A DNA stretch of 32,090 nucleotides from Bacteroides sp. (GCA_014802105.1 JAAVCX010000013.1:1-32090); one strand, 5' to 3'. Positions 1 to 15,154 are shown, counted from the first letter of the stretch. Made by a program: numbers and translations. The notes: generated from the letters alone by a model not told the origin.

Positions 1-132
1 ATGCCCGGCGACCACGTTGAGATCAATGTTGAGCTCATCAACCCCGTAGCTTGCGACGCAGGTCTTCGCTTCGCTATCCGTGAGGGCGGTCGTACCGTAG
101 GTTCCGGTCAGATCACCGAGATCCTCGAATAA
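1..132 (+). CDS. tuf: Elongation factor Tu, C-terminal end (partial)
   Basis: This is the last 43 codons of EF-Tu, the GTPase that delivers aminoacyl-tRNA to the ribosome. The reading frame is open from base 1 and stops at TAA 130-132. The visible piece is the end of beta-barrel domain 3, with the near-invariant stretch [19 protein letters not shown] followed by a short tail ending in ILE. The true start lies upstream of the window; the ATG at base 1 is an internal Met (the conserved MPGD). It is followed by tRNA-Trp, secE and nusG, the usual tuf-trnW-secE-nusG order. Confidence 0.95.
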   Translation: MPGDHVEINVELINPVACDAGLRFAIREGGRTVGSGQITEILE

Positions 133-186
133 TACGGCAATCATTTTTTGACTGAAGTCTTCCGAGACTGAAGTCAGCTACCAAAT

Positions 187-246
187 AAGAAACCGGTTGA
201 GCCGCGAGGCTTGCCATAATTGACTCCAGGCGAGACCGGTTTCTTT
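187..246 (+). terminator. Inverted repeat after tuf, possible weak terminator or processing hairpin
   Basis: AAGAAACCGGT (187-197) is complementary to ACCGGTTTCTT (235-245), giving an 11-base-pair stem with a long 37-base loop. Only a short T-rich run follows, and tRNA-Trp begins seven bases later. It may terminate part of the tuf transcripts or mark an RNA processing site before the tRNA. The pairing is seen directly; the function is inferred. Confidence 0.4.
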
Positions 247-252
247 ACTCCT

Positions 253-325
253 ACGGGACTAGCTCAGTTGGTAGAGCACCGGTCTCCAAAACCGGGTGTC
301 GGGAGTTCGAGTCTCTCGTCCCGTG
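253..325 (+). tRNA. tRNA-Trp (CCA anticodon)
   Basis: A 73-base cloverleaf. The acceptor stem ACGGGAC pairs with GTCCCGT, the D-arm contains AGCTCAGTTGGTAGAGC, the anticodon stem CCGGT/ACCGG carries loop CTCCAAA with anticodon CCA, and the T-arm contains GTTCGAGTC. The discriminator base is G325. The 3' CCA is not encoded (CTA follows), so it must be added after transcription. It sits between tuf and secE. Confidence 0.96.
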
Positions 326-341
326 CTAAAAACAAACGCAA

Positions 342-542
342 ATGAGTAAACTTAAACTGCTTACGGATATTGAGGAGTCCTATACCGAATTGAGGTATAA
401 GACTTCTTGGCCTACAAAGACTCAGCTGATCAAGAGCGCGGTGATCGTGCTTGTCGCTTCCATCATCATAGCAGCGATCATCTTTGTGATGGATCAGGTA
501 GTCGACACAATCATGCACTTTATTTATTCACTCGGACGTTAA
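342..542 (+). CDS. secE: Preprotein translocase subunit SecE
   Basis: A 66-residue protein with one membrane segment, the short form of SecE found in most bacteria. SecE clamps SecY in the SecYEG channel of the inner membrane. The N-terminal amphipathic part holds the family motif around SWPTKTQL (residues 23-30), and the hydrophobic helix runs from about residue 33 to 52. ATG 342 is the only sensible start, 16 bases after the tRNA-Trp. It lies 24 bases upstream of nusG, the classic pairing, so co-transcription is likely. Confidence 0.95.
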   Translation: MSKLKLLTDIEESYTELRYKTSWPTKTQLIKSAVIVLVASIIIAAIIFVMDQVVDTIMHFIYSLGR

Positions 543-566
543 ACCACCATCTGGTAAATCACGGCA

Positions 567-1118
567 ATGGCTGAAGAATTGAAAAAAGCTTGGTATGTGC
601 TTCGTGCCATATCGGGTAAAGAAGCTAAGGTAAAGGAAGTGCTTGACGGAGCGATCCGCAACACCGGCCTCGGCGACTATGTCTTTCAGGTGCTGATACC
701 TACCGAGAAGGTTGTGGCAGTGAAAAATGGCAAGAAGGTAGTCAAGGAGAAAAATCTCTATTCGGGCTATGTTTTTGTTGAGTGTATTCTCACCGGCGAG
801 GTGCTTTATGAACTTCGCAATACCACTAATGTTATTGATTTCCTGCGCGGACGTGGCAAGGATGCTGCGCCCGAGTCGTTACGTGAGTCGGAGGTTCGCC
901 GCATGCTCGGTGCTGCCGATGAGCTCACTGACGCTATTGCCGAGGGTAATGACTATATGGTAGGTGAGGCAGTGAAAGTGACCGACGGCCCCTTCAGCGG
1001 ATTTGACGGAATCATCGAGGAAGTCAACCGCGAGAAGAAGAAGCTTAAGGTCATGGTCAAGATCTTTGGACGTAAAACACCGCTTGAACTCGAAAATTCG
1101 CAGGTAGTGCGTGAATAA
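567..1118 (+). CDS. nusG: Transcription termination/antitermination factor NusG
   Basis: A 183-residue NusG of near-standard length. The N-terminal NGN domain (about 6-115) shows the typical WYVLRAISGKE opening and LYSGYVFVE; this domain binds the RNA polymerase clamp. The C-terminal KOW domain (about 128-178) has VGEAVKVTDGPFSGFDGIIEE and contacts Rho or ribosomal protein S10. The family regulates pausing and couples transcription to translation. It is followed not directly by rplK but by a 345-base non-coding leader, so the ribosomal protein genes may be controlled separately. Confidence 0.97.
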   Translation: MAEELKKAWYVLRAISGKEAKVKEVLDGAIRNTGLGDYVFQVLIPTEKVVAVKNGKKVVKEKNLYSGYVFVECILTGEVLYELRNTTNVIDFLRGRGKDAAPESLRESEVRRMLGAADELTDAIAEGNDYMVGEAVKVTDGPFSGFDGIIEEVNREKKKLKVMVKIFGRKTPLELENSQVVRE

Positions 1119-1463
1119 GACTCGCGCGGAGCGATTGCTTCCCTAAGGCTCCCGTCAGAGACACTGATTTTCATGCCCCTTCCCCAGCCCCGTCAACCGG
1201 AGTCTGATCTTTTGCAAGTGACGATCGTTACAACGTCATAGCAAAGGCTTCGTAGAGACAACGACCGACGGATCAACTATCATGGGTCGGAGCTTGAATT
1301 TTGTGTGTTAAAGACTTGGAAACCTGAAGGACTCAAAAGCTTCACGGGAGATGCCGAGAAGGCGCTCTGATGGTCGGGACTGGTTACGAAGTCTCTCGGC
1401 CGACGACTGACTCATGAACGGCATCGTTTTTTACCGAATCATTAACAAAATCTTAGATTTATC
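1119..1463 (+). promoter_or_regulatory. Structured leader upstream of rplK (probable ribosomal-protein leader RNA)
   Basis: This 345-base non-coding stretch between nusG and rplK is rich in helices. Hairpin A: TTGC 1212-1215 with GCAA 1241-1244 enclosing TGACG 1219-1223 with CGTCA 1234-1238. Hairpin B: CCGAC 1265-1269 with GTCGG 1286-1290. Helix C: GCCGAGA 1353-1359 with TCTCGGC 1394-1400. Helix D: GATGCCG 1350-1356 with CGGCATC 1419-1425, followed by six T. Helices C and D share bases 1353-1356 and cannot form together. In many bacteria L1 or L10 binds such leaders to control L11-operon expression; which ligand acts here cannot be told. I found no exact TAnnTTTG promoter box in it. Confidence 0.6.
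1350..1432 (+). terminator. Terminator arm of the proposed rplK attenuator
   Basis: GATGCCG (1350-1356) can pair with CGGCATC (1419-1425), and TTTTTT follows at 1427-1432, which has the form of an intrinsic terminator 31 bases before the rplK start codon. The competing helix GCCGAGA/TCTCGGC (1353-1359/1394-1400) would act as antiterminator. The helices are visible in the sequence; the regulatory role is inferred. Confidence 0.5.
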
Positions 1464-1907
1464 ATGGCAAAAGAAATTGCTGGACAGATCAAGCTGCAGA
1501 TCAAGGGAGGTGCCGCAAACCCCTCTCCTCCAGTAGGTCCTGCTCTCGGTTCGAAGGGCATCAACATCATGGAGTTCTGCAAGCAGTTCAACGCCCGCAC
1601 TCAGGACAAGGCCGGTAAGGTGCTCCCCGTAGTAATTACTTATTACACTGACAAGAGCTTTGACTTCGTAGTCAAGACCCCTCCCGTAGCCATCCAGCTC
1701 CTTGAGGTAAGCAAGATCAAGAGCGGTTCAGCTCAGCCCAACCGTAACAAGGTCGCCGAGATCACCTGGGATCAGGTTAAGGCTATCGCCGAAGACAAGA
1801 TGCCTGACCTCAACTGCTTCACAGTAGAGTCGGCTATGCGCATGGTTGCAGGTACTGCCCGCAGCATGGGTATCACAGTTAAGGGTGCTTTTCCCGAAAA
1901 TCTTTAA
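1464..1907 (+). CDS. rplK: 50S ribosomal protein L11
   Basis: A 147-residue L11, the large-subunit protein that binds the GTPase-associated region of 23S rRNA and supports factor binding and RelA activation. The N-terminal domain contains the signature [20 protein letters not shown] (about 14-33), and the C-terminal rRNA-binding domain ends in [12 protein letters not shown] 1464 agrees with the conserved N-terminus ([13 protein letters not shown]). rplA begins 12 bases after the stop, so the two are co-transcribed. Confidence 0.97.
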   Translation: MAKEIAGQIKLQIKGGAANPSPPVGPALGSKGINIMEFCKQFNARTQDKAGKVLPVVITYYTDKSFDFVVKTPPVAIQLLEVSKIKSGSAQPNRNKVAEITWDQVKAIAEDKMPDLNCFTVESAMRMVAGTARSMGITVKGAFPENL

Positions 1908-1919
1908 TCTTCAACAGAC

Positions 1920-2615
1920 ATGACTAAACTGACCAAAAATCAAAAGATTGCCCAGGAGAAGGTTGAAGCAGGTAAGGCATACTCGCTCGCTGAGGCTGTT
2001 GACCTCGTTAAGGAAATCACCTTCACTAAATTTGACGCATCTCTCGATGTTGACGTTCGTCTTGGTGTTGACCCCCGTAAGGCTAACCAGATGGTACGTG
2101 GCGTCGTTACCCTTCCTCACGGTACAGGCAAGCAGGTAAGAGTTCTCGTGCTCTGTAATGCAGAGGCCGAGGCTGCCGCCAAGGCTGCCGGTGCCGACTA
2201 TGTAGGTCTCGATGAGTATATCGAGAAGATCAAGGGTGGCTGGACCGACATCGATGTGATCATCACTCAGCCCGCTATTATGGGTAAGATCGGTGCTCTG
2301 GGCCGTGTGCTCGGTCCCCGTGGCCTGATGCCTAACCCCAAGAGCGGTACTGTTACCGTTGACGTAGCCAAGGCTGTCGAGGAGGTTAAGAAGGGTAAGA
2401 TCGACTTTAAGGTCGACAAGAACGGTATCGTTCACTCTTCGGTTGGTAAGGTGTCGTTCGATGCCGCTGCCGCCCGCGACAACGTGAAGGAGTTCATCAA
2501 CACTCTGATCAAGCTCAAGCCCGCTACCGCCAAGGGCACCTACATCAAGAGCATTTATCTTTCGAGCACCATGAGCCCGGGCATCAAGATCGATCCCCGA
2601 TCGATTGATGAGTAA
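1920..2615 (+). CDS. rplA: 50S ribosomal protein L1
   Basis: A 231-residue L1, close to the usual 230-235. L1 forms the mobile L1 stalk next to the ribosomal E site and in many bacteria represses its own L11-L1 operon by binding the leader mRNA. The family signature is visible around [18 protein letters not shown] (about 128-145), followed by the C-terminal lobe with VGKVSFD. It lies 12 bases after rplK and 32 bases before rplJ. The structured leader upstream of rplK is a natural candidate for autogenous control by this protein, though no L1-site match was established. Confidence 0.97.
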   Translation: MTKLTKNQKIAQEKVEAGKAYSLAEAVDLVKEITFTKFDASLDVDVRLGVDPRKANQMVRGVVTLPHGTGKQVRVLVLCNAEAEAAAKAAGADYVGLDEYIEKIKGGWTDIDVIITQPAIMGKIGALGRVLGPRGLMPNPKSGTVTVDVAKAVEEVKKGKIDFKVDKNGIVHSSVGKVSFDAAAARDNVKEFINTLIKLKPATAKGTYIKSIYLSSTMSPGIKIDPRSIDE

Positions 2616-2647
2616 TCTGTCCCAACCTCTTAAGCGCAATCTACAAA

Positions 2648-3178
2648 ATGAAAAAGGAAGATAAAATCATAGCTATCCAGAACATAGCAGAGACCATCGG
2701 ACAGTATGGCTGCTTCTATCTCGTGGAGACCGCCGGTCTTAACGCCGAGAAGACTTCAGCCCTGCGTCGCGCCTGCAACAAGGACGACATCAAGCTGATG
2801 GTAGTGAAGAATACTCTCCTTCACAAAGCTCTCGAGAGCCTCGAAGGTGACTATTCCGAGCTCTATGACGCCCTCCACGGCTCGACTTCTCTGATGCTCA
2901 GCAACACAGGCAACGCTCCTGCCAAGCTCATCAAGGAGATCCTCAAGGCCGACAAGGAGGCTAAGCTCCCCGCTCTCAAGGCTGCTTATGTCGAGGGTAC
3001 TGTCTACATGGGTGCCGACCAGCTCGACACTCTGTGTCAGATCAAGAGCAAGAACGAGCTTATCGCCGACGTTATCGCTCTTCTCCAGTCGCCCGCCAAG
3101 AATGTTGTCAGCGGCCTCCAGTCGGGTGCCAACAAACTTCACGGCATTCTCGAGACTCTTTCCAAGAAGGAAGACTAA
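2648..3178 (+). CDS. rplJ: 50S ribosomal protein L10
   Basis: A 176-residue L10 (P0 homologue), slightly longer than the E. coli protein. The N-terminal domain that anchors the stalk to 23S rRNA includes the region KLMVVKNTLLHKALE (about 50-64). The C-terminal helix, which carries L7/L12 dimers, follows VSGLQSGANKLHGIL. The start ATG 2648 opens MKKEDK. rplL follows after 71 bases, a spacing that leaves room for separate translation control of the more abundant L7/L12. Confidence 0.96.
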   Translation: MKKEDKIIAIQNIAETIGQYGCFYLVETAGLNAEKTSALRRACNKDDIKLMVVKNTLLHKALESLEGDYSELYDALHGSTSLMLSNTGNAPAKLIKEILKADKEAKLPALKAAYVEGTVYMGADQLDTLCQIKSKNELIADVIALLQSPAKNVVSGLQSGANKLHGILETLSKKED

Positions 3179-3249
3179 TCACTTTTCCCTCATCTCCTCA
3201 ATCGTTTTTTTACCTTTTATAATTCAAACCCCATTTCATCTATACAATC

Positions 3250-3627
3250 ATGGCAGATCTCAAAGCATTTGCAGAACAGCTTGTTAACCTCACCGTTAAG
3301 GAAGTAAACGAACTCGCTCAGATCCTCAAGGACGAGTATGGTATCGAACCCGCAGCTGCTGCTGTAGCCGTTGCAGCCGGTCCCGCTGCCGGTGGTGCAG
3401 CCGCCGAGGAGGAGAAGTCCTCTTTTGACGTAGTCCTCAAGAGCGCCGGCGCAAGCAAGCTCGCCGTTGTTAAGCTCGTGAAGGAGCTCACCGGTCTCGG
3501 CCTCAAGGAGGCTAAGGAGATGGTAGACGGTGCTCCCTCTGTAGTTAAGGAAGGCCTTGCCAAGGCTGACGCCGAGGGTCTCAAGAAGCAGCTCGAAGAG
3601 GCTGGTGCTGAGGTAGAGCTGAAGTAA
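3250..3627 (+). CDS. rplL: 50S ribosomal protein L7/L12
   Basis: A 125-residue L7/L12, the multi-copy acidic stalk protein that recruits translation factors. Three parts are clear: an N-terminal dimerisation helix (about 1-30), an Ala/Gly-rich flexible hinge (about 36-55), and the globular C-terminal domain with [20 protein letters not shown] and [11 protein letters not shown]. The start ATG 3250 begins MADLKAF. A 334-base spacer with hairpins separates it from rpoB. Confidence 0.97.
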   Translation: MADLKAFAEQLVNLTVKEVNELAQILKDEYGIEPAAAAVAVAAGPAAGGAAAEEEKSSFDVVLKSAGASKLAVVKLVKELTGLGLKEAKEMVDGAPSVVKEGLAKADAEGLKKQLEEAGAEVELK

Positions 3628-3961
3628 TAATACTTCGCTACGACACCGTGCCTGATCTTTCAGGCCTGTCTGCATTTAGTTTTCAGACAATAAAACTCCG
3701 ACACTCCGGGTGCGGGAGGCAACAGCCCTCCCGCGGGGGTGGCCGGACGACACAGATAAGGTTAAGAAACGCCCCGTGCGTCTCTTAACCTATTTGCGTC
3801 TAAAATACCTCCCTCCGTTTAAAAAATCATAAATAATTATATTTATCAATAAAAGTTAACGCCGTCAATCCATCTCTGGAGCCGTGAAATTAATATCGGG
3901 CGTGACGGTGGGTCAGAAAGACGGAGTTAATAGAGTTAAATATAGTTAAACTACAATATAG
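3628..3961 (+). promoter_or_regulatory. rplL-rpoB spacer with two hairpins (possible attenuator or processing site)
   Basis: A 334-base non-coding gap. Hairpin 1 is nested: TCCGG 3705-3709 with CCGGA 3743-3747, enclosing GCGGGAGG 3712-3719 with CCTCCCGC 3727-3734. Hairpin 2: AGGTTAAGA 3759-3767 with TCTTAACCT 3783-3791. Neither is followed by a good T run. Just before rpoB, AGTTAA occurs three times (3925, 3934, 3944). In E. coli the same junction holds a partial terminator and an RNase III site; a similar role here is inference. No convincing promoter was seen. Confidence 0.5.
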
Positions 3962-7777
<3,816 letters not shown>

Positions 7778-7807
7778 TTTTGCACACATCCACCATATTT
7801 CTATATA

Positions 7808-12142
<4,335 letters not shown>

Positions 12143-12173
12143 TTGTCGTTTCACTGACATAACATCATAATTT

Positions 12174-12234
12174 GAGCCGCATGGCAGCGTTCCCTCAGGC
12201 GTGAGGGGACGTCACCATGCGGCTCTTTTTCTTT
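12174..12234 (+). terminator. Intrinsic terminator after rpoC
   Basis: GAGCCGCATGG (12174-12184) pairs perfectly with CCATGCGGCTC (12215-12225), with an inner stem CCCTCA/TGAGGG, followed by TTTTTCTTT. It is a strong terminator closing the rpoBC unit. It ends only 23 bases before the start codon of the sugar kinase. Confidence 0.9.
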
Positions 12235-12257
12235 AATCAACCTCCAGTTTCAAATTT

Positions 12258-13136
12258 ATGGACGACTTAGTAGTAGGTATGGGCGAAGTGTTGTGGGACG
12301 TACTCCCCGACGGTAGGAAGATCGGCGGCGCGCCGGCCAACTTTGCCTACCATGTGTCACAGTTTGGTCTGCCGGGCTGTGTGGTTAGTGCTGTCGGCAA
12401 CGATCCTCTCGGCCGGGAAATCATAGATTATTTCACATCCAAAGATCTCAGATTTCTCCTCTCGGAGGTACCTTATCCCACGGGCACAGTGCAGGTCGAG
12501 ATCGATGGAGCCGGCATCCCTCGTTATGAGATCTGTGAGAACGTGGCCTGGGATAATATCCCGTTCACTCCCGAGCTCGAGGAGCTGGCCCGTCACACAC
12601 GAGCGGTGTGTTTCGGTTCGCTCGCCCAGCGCAGCGCAGTCTCGCGACAGACTGTCAACCGTTTTCTCGACTCCATGCCCCAACGGCCTGACTCACTCGT
12701 AGTCTTTGATATAAACTTGCGTCAGGCCTTCTATGACCTTGAGACCGTCAGCAATTCCATGAAGCGATGCAACGTCTTAAAGATCAATGACGAGGAACTC
12801 GAAACAGTAAGCCTCATGTTTGGGCTCGACGAGCCCGACGTCGAAGAACGTTGCCGACGTCTCCTTGCCGACTTTGAATTATCGATGCTGATACTGACAT
12901 GTGGAGTTGACGGCAGTTATGTGTTCACCCCCGGCGAAGTTTCCTACCAGCCCACCCCCTCGGTGGAAGTAGCCGACACGGTAGGGGCCGGCGACTCTTT
13001 CACCGCAGCCTTCATCTCGGGAATACTCAAAGGCAAGACAGTTGCCGAGGCCCACAGGCTCGCCGCCCTGACATCGGCTTATGTGTGTACATGTCATGGA
13101 GCCATGCCACTCCTGCCAGACGACTACACTGCCTGA
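12258..13136 (+). CDS. PfkB-family carbohydrate kinase, probable fructokinase
   Basis: A 292-residue ribokinase/PfkB-family kinase that would phosphorylate a sugar with ATP in the cytoplasm. The substrate side shows GGAPANFAYH (23-32) and GNDPLG (48-53). DINLRQ (151-156) matches the fructokinase form of the conserved DxNxR motif. The nucleotide/anion-hole signature DTVGAGDSFTAAF (240-252) contains the catalytic base Asp246. Fructose as substrate is inferred from the resemblance to fructokinases; other hexoses are possible. It starts 23 bases after the rpoC terminator, so its promoter is unclear, and there are no sugar-pathway neighbours. Confidence 0.85.
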   Translation: MDDLVVGMGEVLWDVLPDGRKIGGAPANFAYHVSQFGLPGCVVSAVGNDPLGREIIDYFTSKDLRFLLSEVPYPTGTVQVEIDGAGIPRYEICENVAWDNIPFTPELEELARHTRAVCFGSLAQRSAVSRQTVNRFLDSMPQRPDSLVVFDINLRQAFYDLETVSNSMKRCNVLKINDEELETVSLMFGLDEPDVEERCRRLLADFELSMLILTCGVDGSYVFTPGEVSYQPTPSVEVADTVGAGDSFTAAFISGILKGKTVAEAHRLAALTSAYVCTCHGAMPLLPDDYTA

Positions 13137-13444
13137 CCTGAGCGGCCTCCACTTCGGGAAGTCTCTCTCTCCGTCCTTCCCGTGAGATATTGAACTGATA
13201 TAAACTTATTACAAGTTTACAACTCGGGTCTGAATGGATATAATCTATCGGTTTTATCAGCCATCCTGAAGATCCATGGTGACTGATAAAACCGATTAAT
13301 TTACCTCAAAACAAGCCGGAATAGGTTAATCACGTTATTATTTTAGTCCGGTTTTTACTTTCTGCGTCTAACTTAAAATCAGTTCACTGATTGTCAGACT
13401 TTGACCTTTACTATTGGATTTTATTTAGGTGAGGTGGGTATAAT
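13137..13444. other. Non-coding gap with hairpins between sugar kinase and tRNA-Ala
   Basis: No credible gene is visible here. Two inverted repeats stand out: CGGGAAG 13155-13161 with CTTCCCG 13176-13182, and a longer one, TCGGTTTTATCAG 13248-13260 with CTGATAAAACCGA 13283-13295 (13 base pairs). The longer hairpin lacks a T run on either strand, so it is a weak terminator candidate for the kinase. The rest is AT-rich spacer. Confidence 0.5.
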
Positions 13445-13475
13445 AAAAAAGCGAACCGATTTAGTCGATTCGCTT
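13445..13475 (-). terminator. Terminator downstream of tRNA-Ala
   Basis: Read on the minus strand, AAGCGAA and TTCGCTT (plus-strand 13469-13475 and 13449-13455) form a stem directly followed by a run of six T (plus-strand A at 13445-13450). It begins a few bases after the tRNA 3' end. Confidence 0.85.
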
Positions 13476-13479
13476 CTGT

Positions 13480-13556
13480 TGGTGGAGTATAGCGGACTCG
13501 AACCGCTCACCTCGACACTGCCAGTGTCGCGCTCTAGCCAGATGAGCTAATACCCC
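13480..13556 (-). tRNA. tRNA-Ala (GGC anticodon)
   Basis: On the minus strand the acceptor stem GGGGTAT pairs with ATACTCC and contains the G3-U70 pair that alanyl-tRNA synthetase recognises. The anticodon stem CGACA/TGTCG carries loop CTGGCAG with anticodon GGC, and the T-arm holds GGTTCGAGTCC. The discriminator is A, and the 3' CCA is encoded (plus-strand TGG 13480-13482), unlike the two other tRNAs in the window. It has its own promoter and terminator, so it is a single-gene unit. Confidence 0.96.
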
Positions 13557-13573
13557 GTTTCTGTTTTGCGATG

Positions 13574-13604
13574 CAAAGTTAAGAGTTCTTTTTTGATTAT
13601 GCAA
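13574..13604 (-). promoter_or_regulatory. Promoter of tRNA-Ala (Bacteroidetes type)
   Basis: On the minus strand a TTG (plus-strand CAA 13602-13604) lies exactly 20 bases from TAACTTTG (plus-strand 13574-13581). This matches the Bacteroidetes -33/-7 form TTG-N20-TAnnTTTG. The -7 box ends 17 bases before the tRNA 5' end. Confidence 0.85.
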
Positions 13605-13626
13605 GAGCTTTTGCAAAAAAAAGTTG

Positions 13627-14586
13627 CTATTTCTGAAATATTTTGGTGATCGCGAGCTTCAGATCCGCAAGCATGGCTGTGGCAGGGGTGATAAACGGCT
13701 TGACCTCGGGGTCGCTCAAGGGAGCGAACACGCTCAGCCGGCCCGGATGGCAGGCTATGCGCAGGGTGTCGTCGAGCTCCAGAGGCTCGCCGTCGAGGTG
13801 GGCCACGCCTGGAGCCGTGCGTTCGATAGTGAGATTATGGGTGCGGAAGGTCTGCACCAGCATATTGTGTTCGATATTACCCATGAGCATATCAAAACCT
13901 ACCAGGGCGGTCGAGGGTGTGTTGCCGGCATGGACTATGGTGACGTCAAGCAGGCCGTCATCAATGGTGGCGCTTGGAGCGATATAGGCGTTGTTGCCAT
14001 ATTGGGAGGCGTTGCACACGGCTACGAGAAAAGCTCGCTCGGTGACTCTCTGTCCGTTGGCGGTGATGGTATAGAGCTCGGGACGATATTTGGCGTAGGT
14101 CTGGAAAGTGCTTTGCAGATAGGTGAGGGGGCCGCGTCGTTTCTTTTCGGCAAAGGCGGCCGAGACGGCGGCATCGAAACCTACGCCGCAGGTGCAGAAA
14201 AACTTGCGGCCATTGACCGTGGCATAGTCGATGGGGCGGCACGGACAGGTCGAGATGATGCGAAGCCCCTCGCGTATATCGATCGGTATCGACAGGTGGC
14301 GGGCCAGCCCGTTGCCCGAGCCACAGGGTATGATGCCGAGGGTCAGGGGGGTGTCACAGAGGGCGGCGGCTGTCTCGTTGACAGTGCCGTCGCCGCCGGC
14401 TGCCAGGACGGCCTCATAGCCTCGGTCGGCAGCCTCGGCAGCCAGTCGGGTGGCATCGCCGTGAGCGCGTGTATAAGTGGTCTCTATCTCCCAGCCGAGG
14501 GGCGAGAGTGTGTCTATCACCAGTCGGTCGAGCCCGTCTTTATTGGTGGTGCCCGAGATGGGATTGATGATGAGGCGTGCTTTCAT
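13627..14586 (-). CDS. Diacylglycerol/lipid kinase family protein (YegS/DgkB-like)
   Basis: A 319-residue member of the diacylglycerol-kinase catalytic-domain family, which phosphorylates lipids such as diacylglycerol for recycling into phospholipid. Conserved elements are the N-terminal LIINPISGT (5-13), the nucleotide-binding motif GGDGTVNE (64-71) and PCGSGNGLARHL (87-98). The C-terminal beta-sandwich half includes DGEPLELDD. No membrane segment is evident, as in soluble DgkB/YegS proteins. The exact lipid cannot be read from sequence. ATG 14586 is supported by the hydrophobic first strand. The gene lies 58 bases downstream of the small T9SS-tail gene and may be transcribed with it. Confidence 0.88.
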   Translation of the reverse strand: MKARLIINPISGTTNKDGLDRLVIDTLSPLGWEIETTYTRAHGDATRLAAEAADRGYEAVLAAGGDGTVNETAAALCDTPLTLGIIPCGSGNGLARHLSIPIDIREGLRIISTCPCRPIDYATVNGRKFFCTCGVGFDAAVSAAFAEKKRRGPLTYLQSTFQTYAKYRPELYTITANGQRVTERAFLVAVCNASQYGNNAYIAPSATIDDGLLDVTIVHAGNTPSTALVGFDMLMGNIEHNMLVQTFRTHNLTIERTAPGVAHLDGEPLELDDTLRIACHPGRLSVFAPLSDPEVKPFITPATAMLADLKLAITKIFQK

Positions 14587-14644
14587 TTATATGCGTGAGC
14601 TGTGAGGGGGATATAGGGCTTGAGTGAGATTGAGAAGATGACGG

Positions 14645-14983
14645 TCAGATAGTGACACGCAGAGTGGCCGATCCGAGCTTGAGCAGGTAGATGCCTCGCG
14701 CACTGATGCGCAACCGATGGGTGCCGGCCGGCAGAGTGTCCTGGCTGATGAGCTGTCCCAATATAGTGAACACCTTGACCTGGACGGCCGACGATGCCGT
14801 TATATATATGTATCCGTCATGAACCGCATGGGCTACCTGGACTGTCGGAGACTGGGCCTGGGCTCTGATTGACTCAGCCACCTGGGCGGGCACAGCTTCG
14901 GCTGTCTCCCAGCGGGGGGAAGCCGCCGAGAGAGTGAAAGCTGTCGCCAGGATCAGCGTCAGTATGAATAGCAGACGTCTCAC
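14645..14983 (-). CDS. Small secreted protein with T9SS type A sorting-domain-like C-terminus
   Basis: A predicted 112-residue protein. I place the start at GTG 14983, giving MRRLLFILTLILATAFTLSA, a good signal peptide. The frame also opens at a TTG at 15016, but that codon lies in the promoter -7 box (15014-15021), upstream of the expected transcription start. The C-terminal 45 residues (VKVFTILGQLISQDTLPAGT, then ARGIYLLKLGSATLRV) resemble the T9SS C-terminal sorting domain: a turn after a Gly-rich strand, a PAGTH loop and an RGIYLL strand. After signal cleavage only about 45 residues precede the domain, so there is no evident cargo. Function is unknown; it could be a remnant or a small surface protein. 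Confidence 0.7.
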   Translation of the reverse strand: MRRLLFILTLILATAFTLSAASPRWETAEAVPAQVAESIRAQAQSPTVQVAHAVHDGYIYITASSAVQVKVFTILGQLISQDTLPAGTHRLRISARGIYLLKLGSATLRVTI

Positions 14984-15013
14984 AATTGGAAGTAGCTTGA
15001 TGGATACTCGTGG

Positions 15014-15044
15014 CAAAATTACAAATTTTTTTGCAGGGATGCAA
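15014..15044 (-). promoter_or_regulatory. Promoter of the small T9SS-tail gene
   Basis: On the minus strand TTG (plus-strand CAA 15042-15044), exactly 20 bases, then TAATTTTG (plus-strand CAAAATTA 15014-15021), a full match to the Bacteroidetes form. It overlaps the oppositely directed tRNA-Pro promoter and argues for the GTG start at 14983. Confidence 0.75.
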
Positions 15045-15061
15045 AATTGTGCGTATCTTTG
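15031..15061 (+). promoter_or_regulatory. Promoter of tRNA-Pro
   Basis: TTG at 15031-15033, a 20-base spacer, then TATCTTTG at 15054-15061, a full match to TTG-N20-TAnnTTTG. The tRNA begins 14 bases after the -7 box. It interleaves with the minus-strand promoter at 15014-15044. Confidence 0.85.
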
Positions 15062-15074
15062 CCCCCGATAAGAT

Positions 15075-15148
15075 CGGGGCGTAGCGCAGTCCGGTAGCGC
15101 ACCTGGTTTGGGACCAGGTGGTCGCAGGTTCGAATCCTGTCACCCCGA
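15075..15148 (+). tRNA. tRNA-Pro (TGG anticodon)
   Basis: A 74-base cloverleaf: acceptor CGGGGCG with CACCCCG, D-arm GCGCAGTCCGGTAGCGC, anticodon stem CCTGG/CCAGG with loop TTTGGGA (anticodon TGG), and T-arm GCAGG-TTCGAAT-CCTGT. The 3' CCA is not encoded. One oddity: the sixth acceptor pair is C with A rather than C with G (A at 15142). It has its own promoter and is followed by a strong terminator. Confidence 0.95.
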
Positions 15149-15154
15149 CTCAAT

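Noticed and set aside
13624-14598. A 324-codon plus-strand open frame opposite the lipid kinase
   Set aside because: It is the shadow of the minus-strand lipid kinase, which carries clear catalytic motifs.
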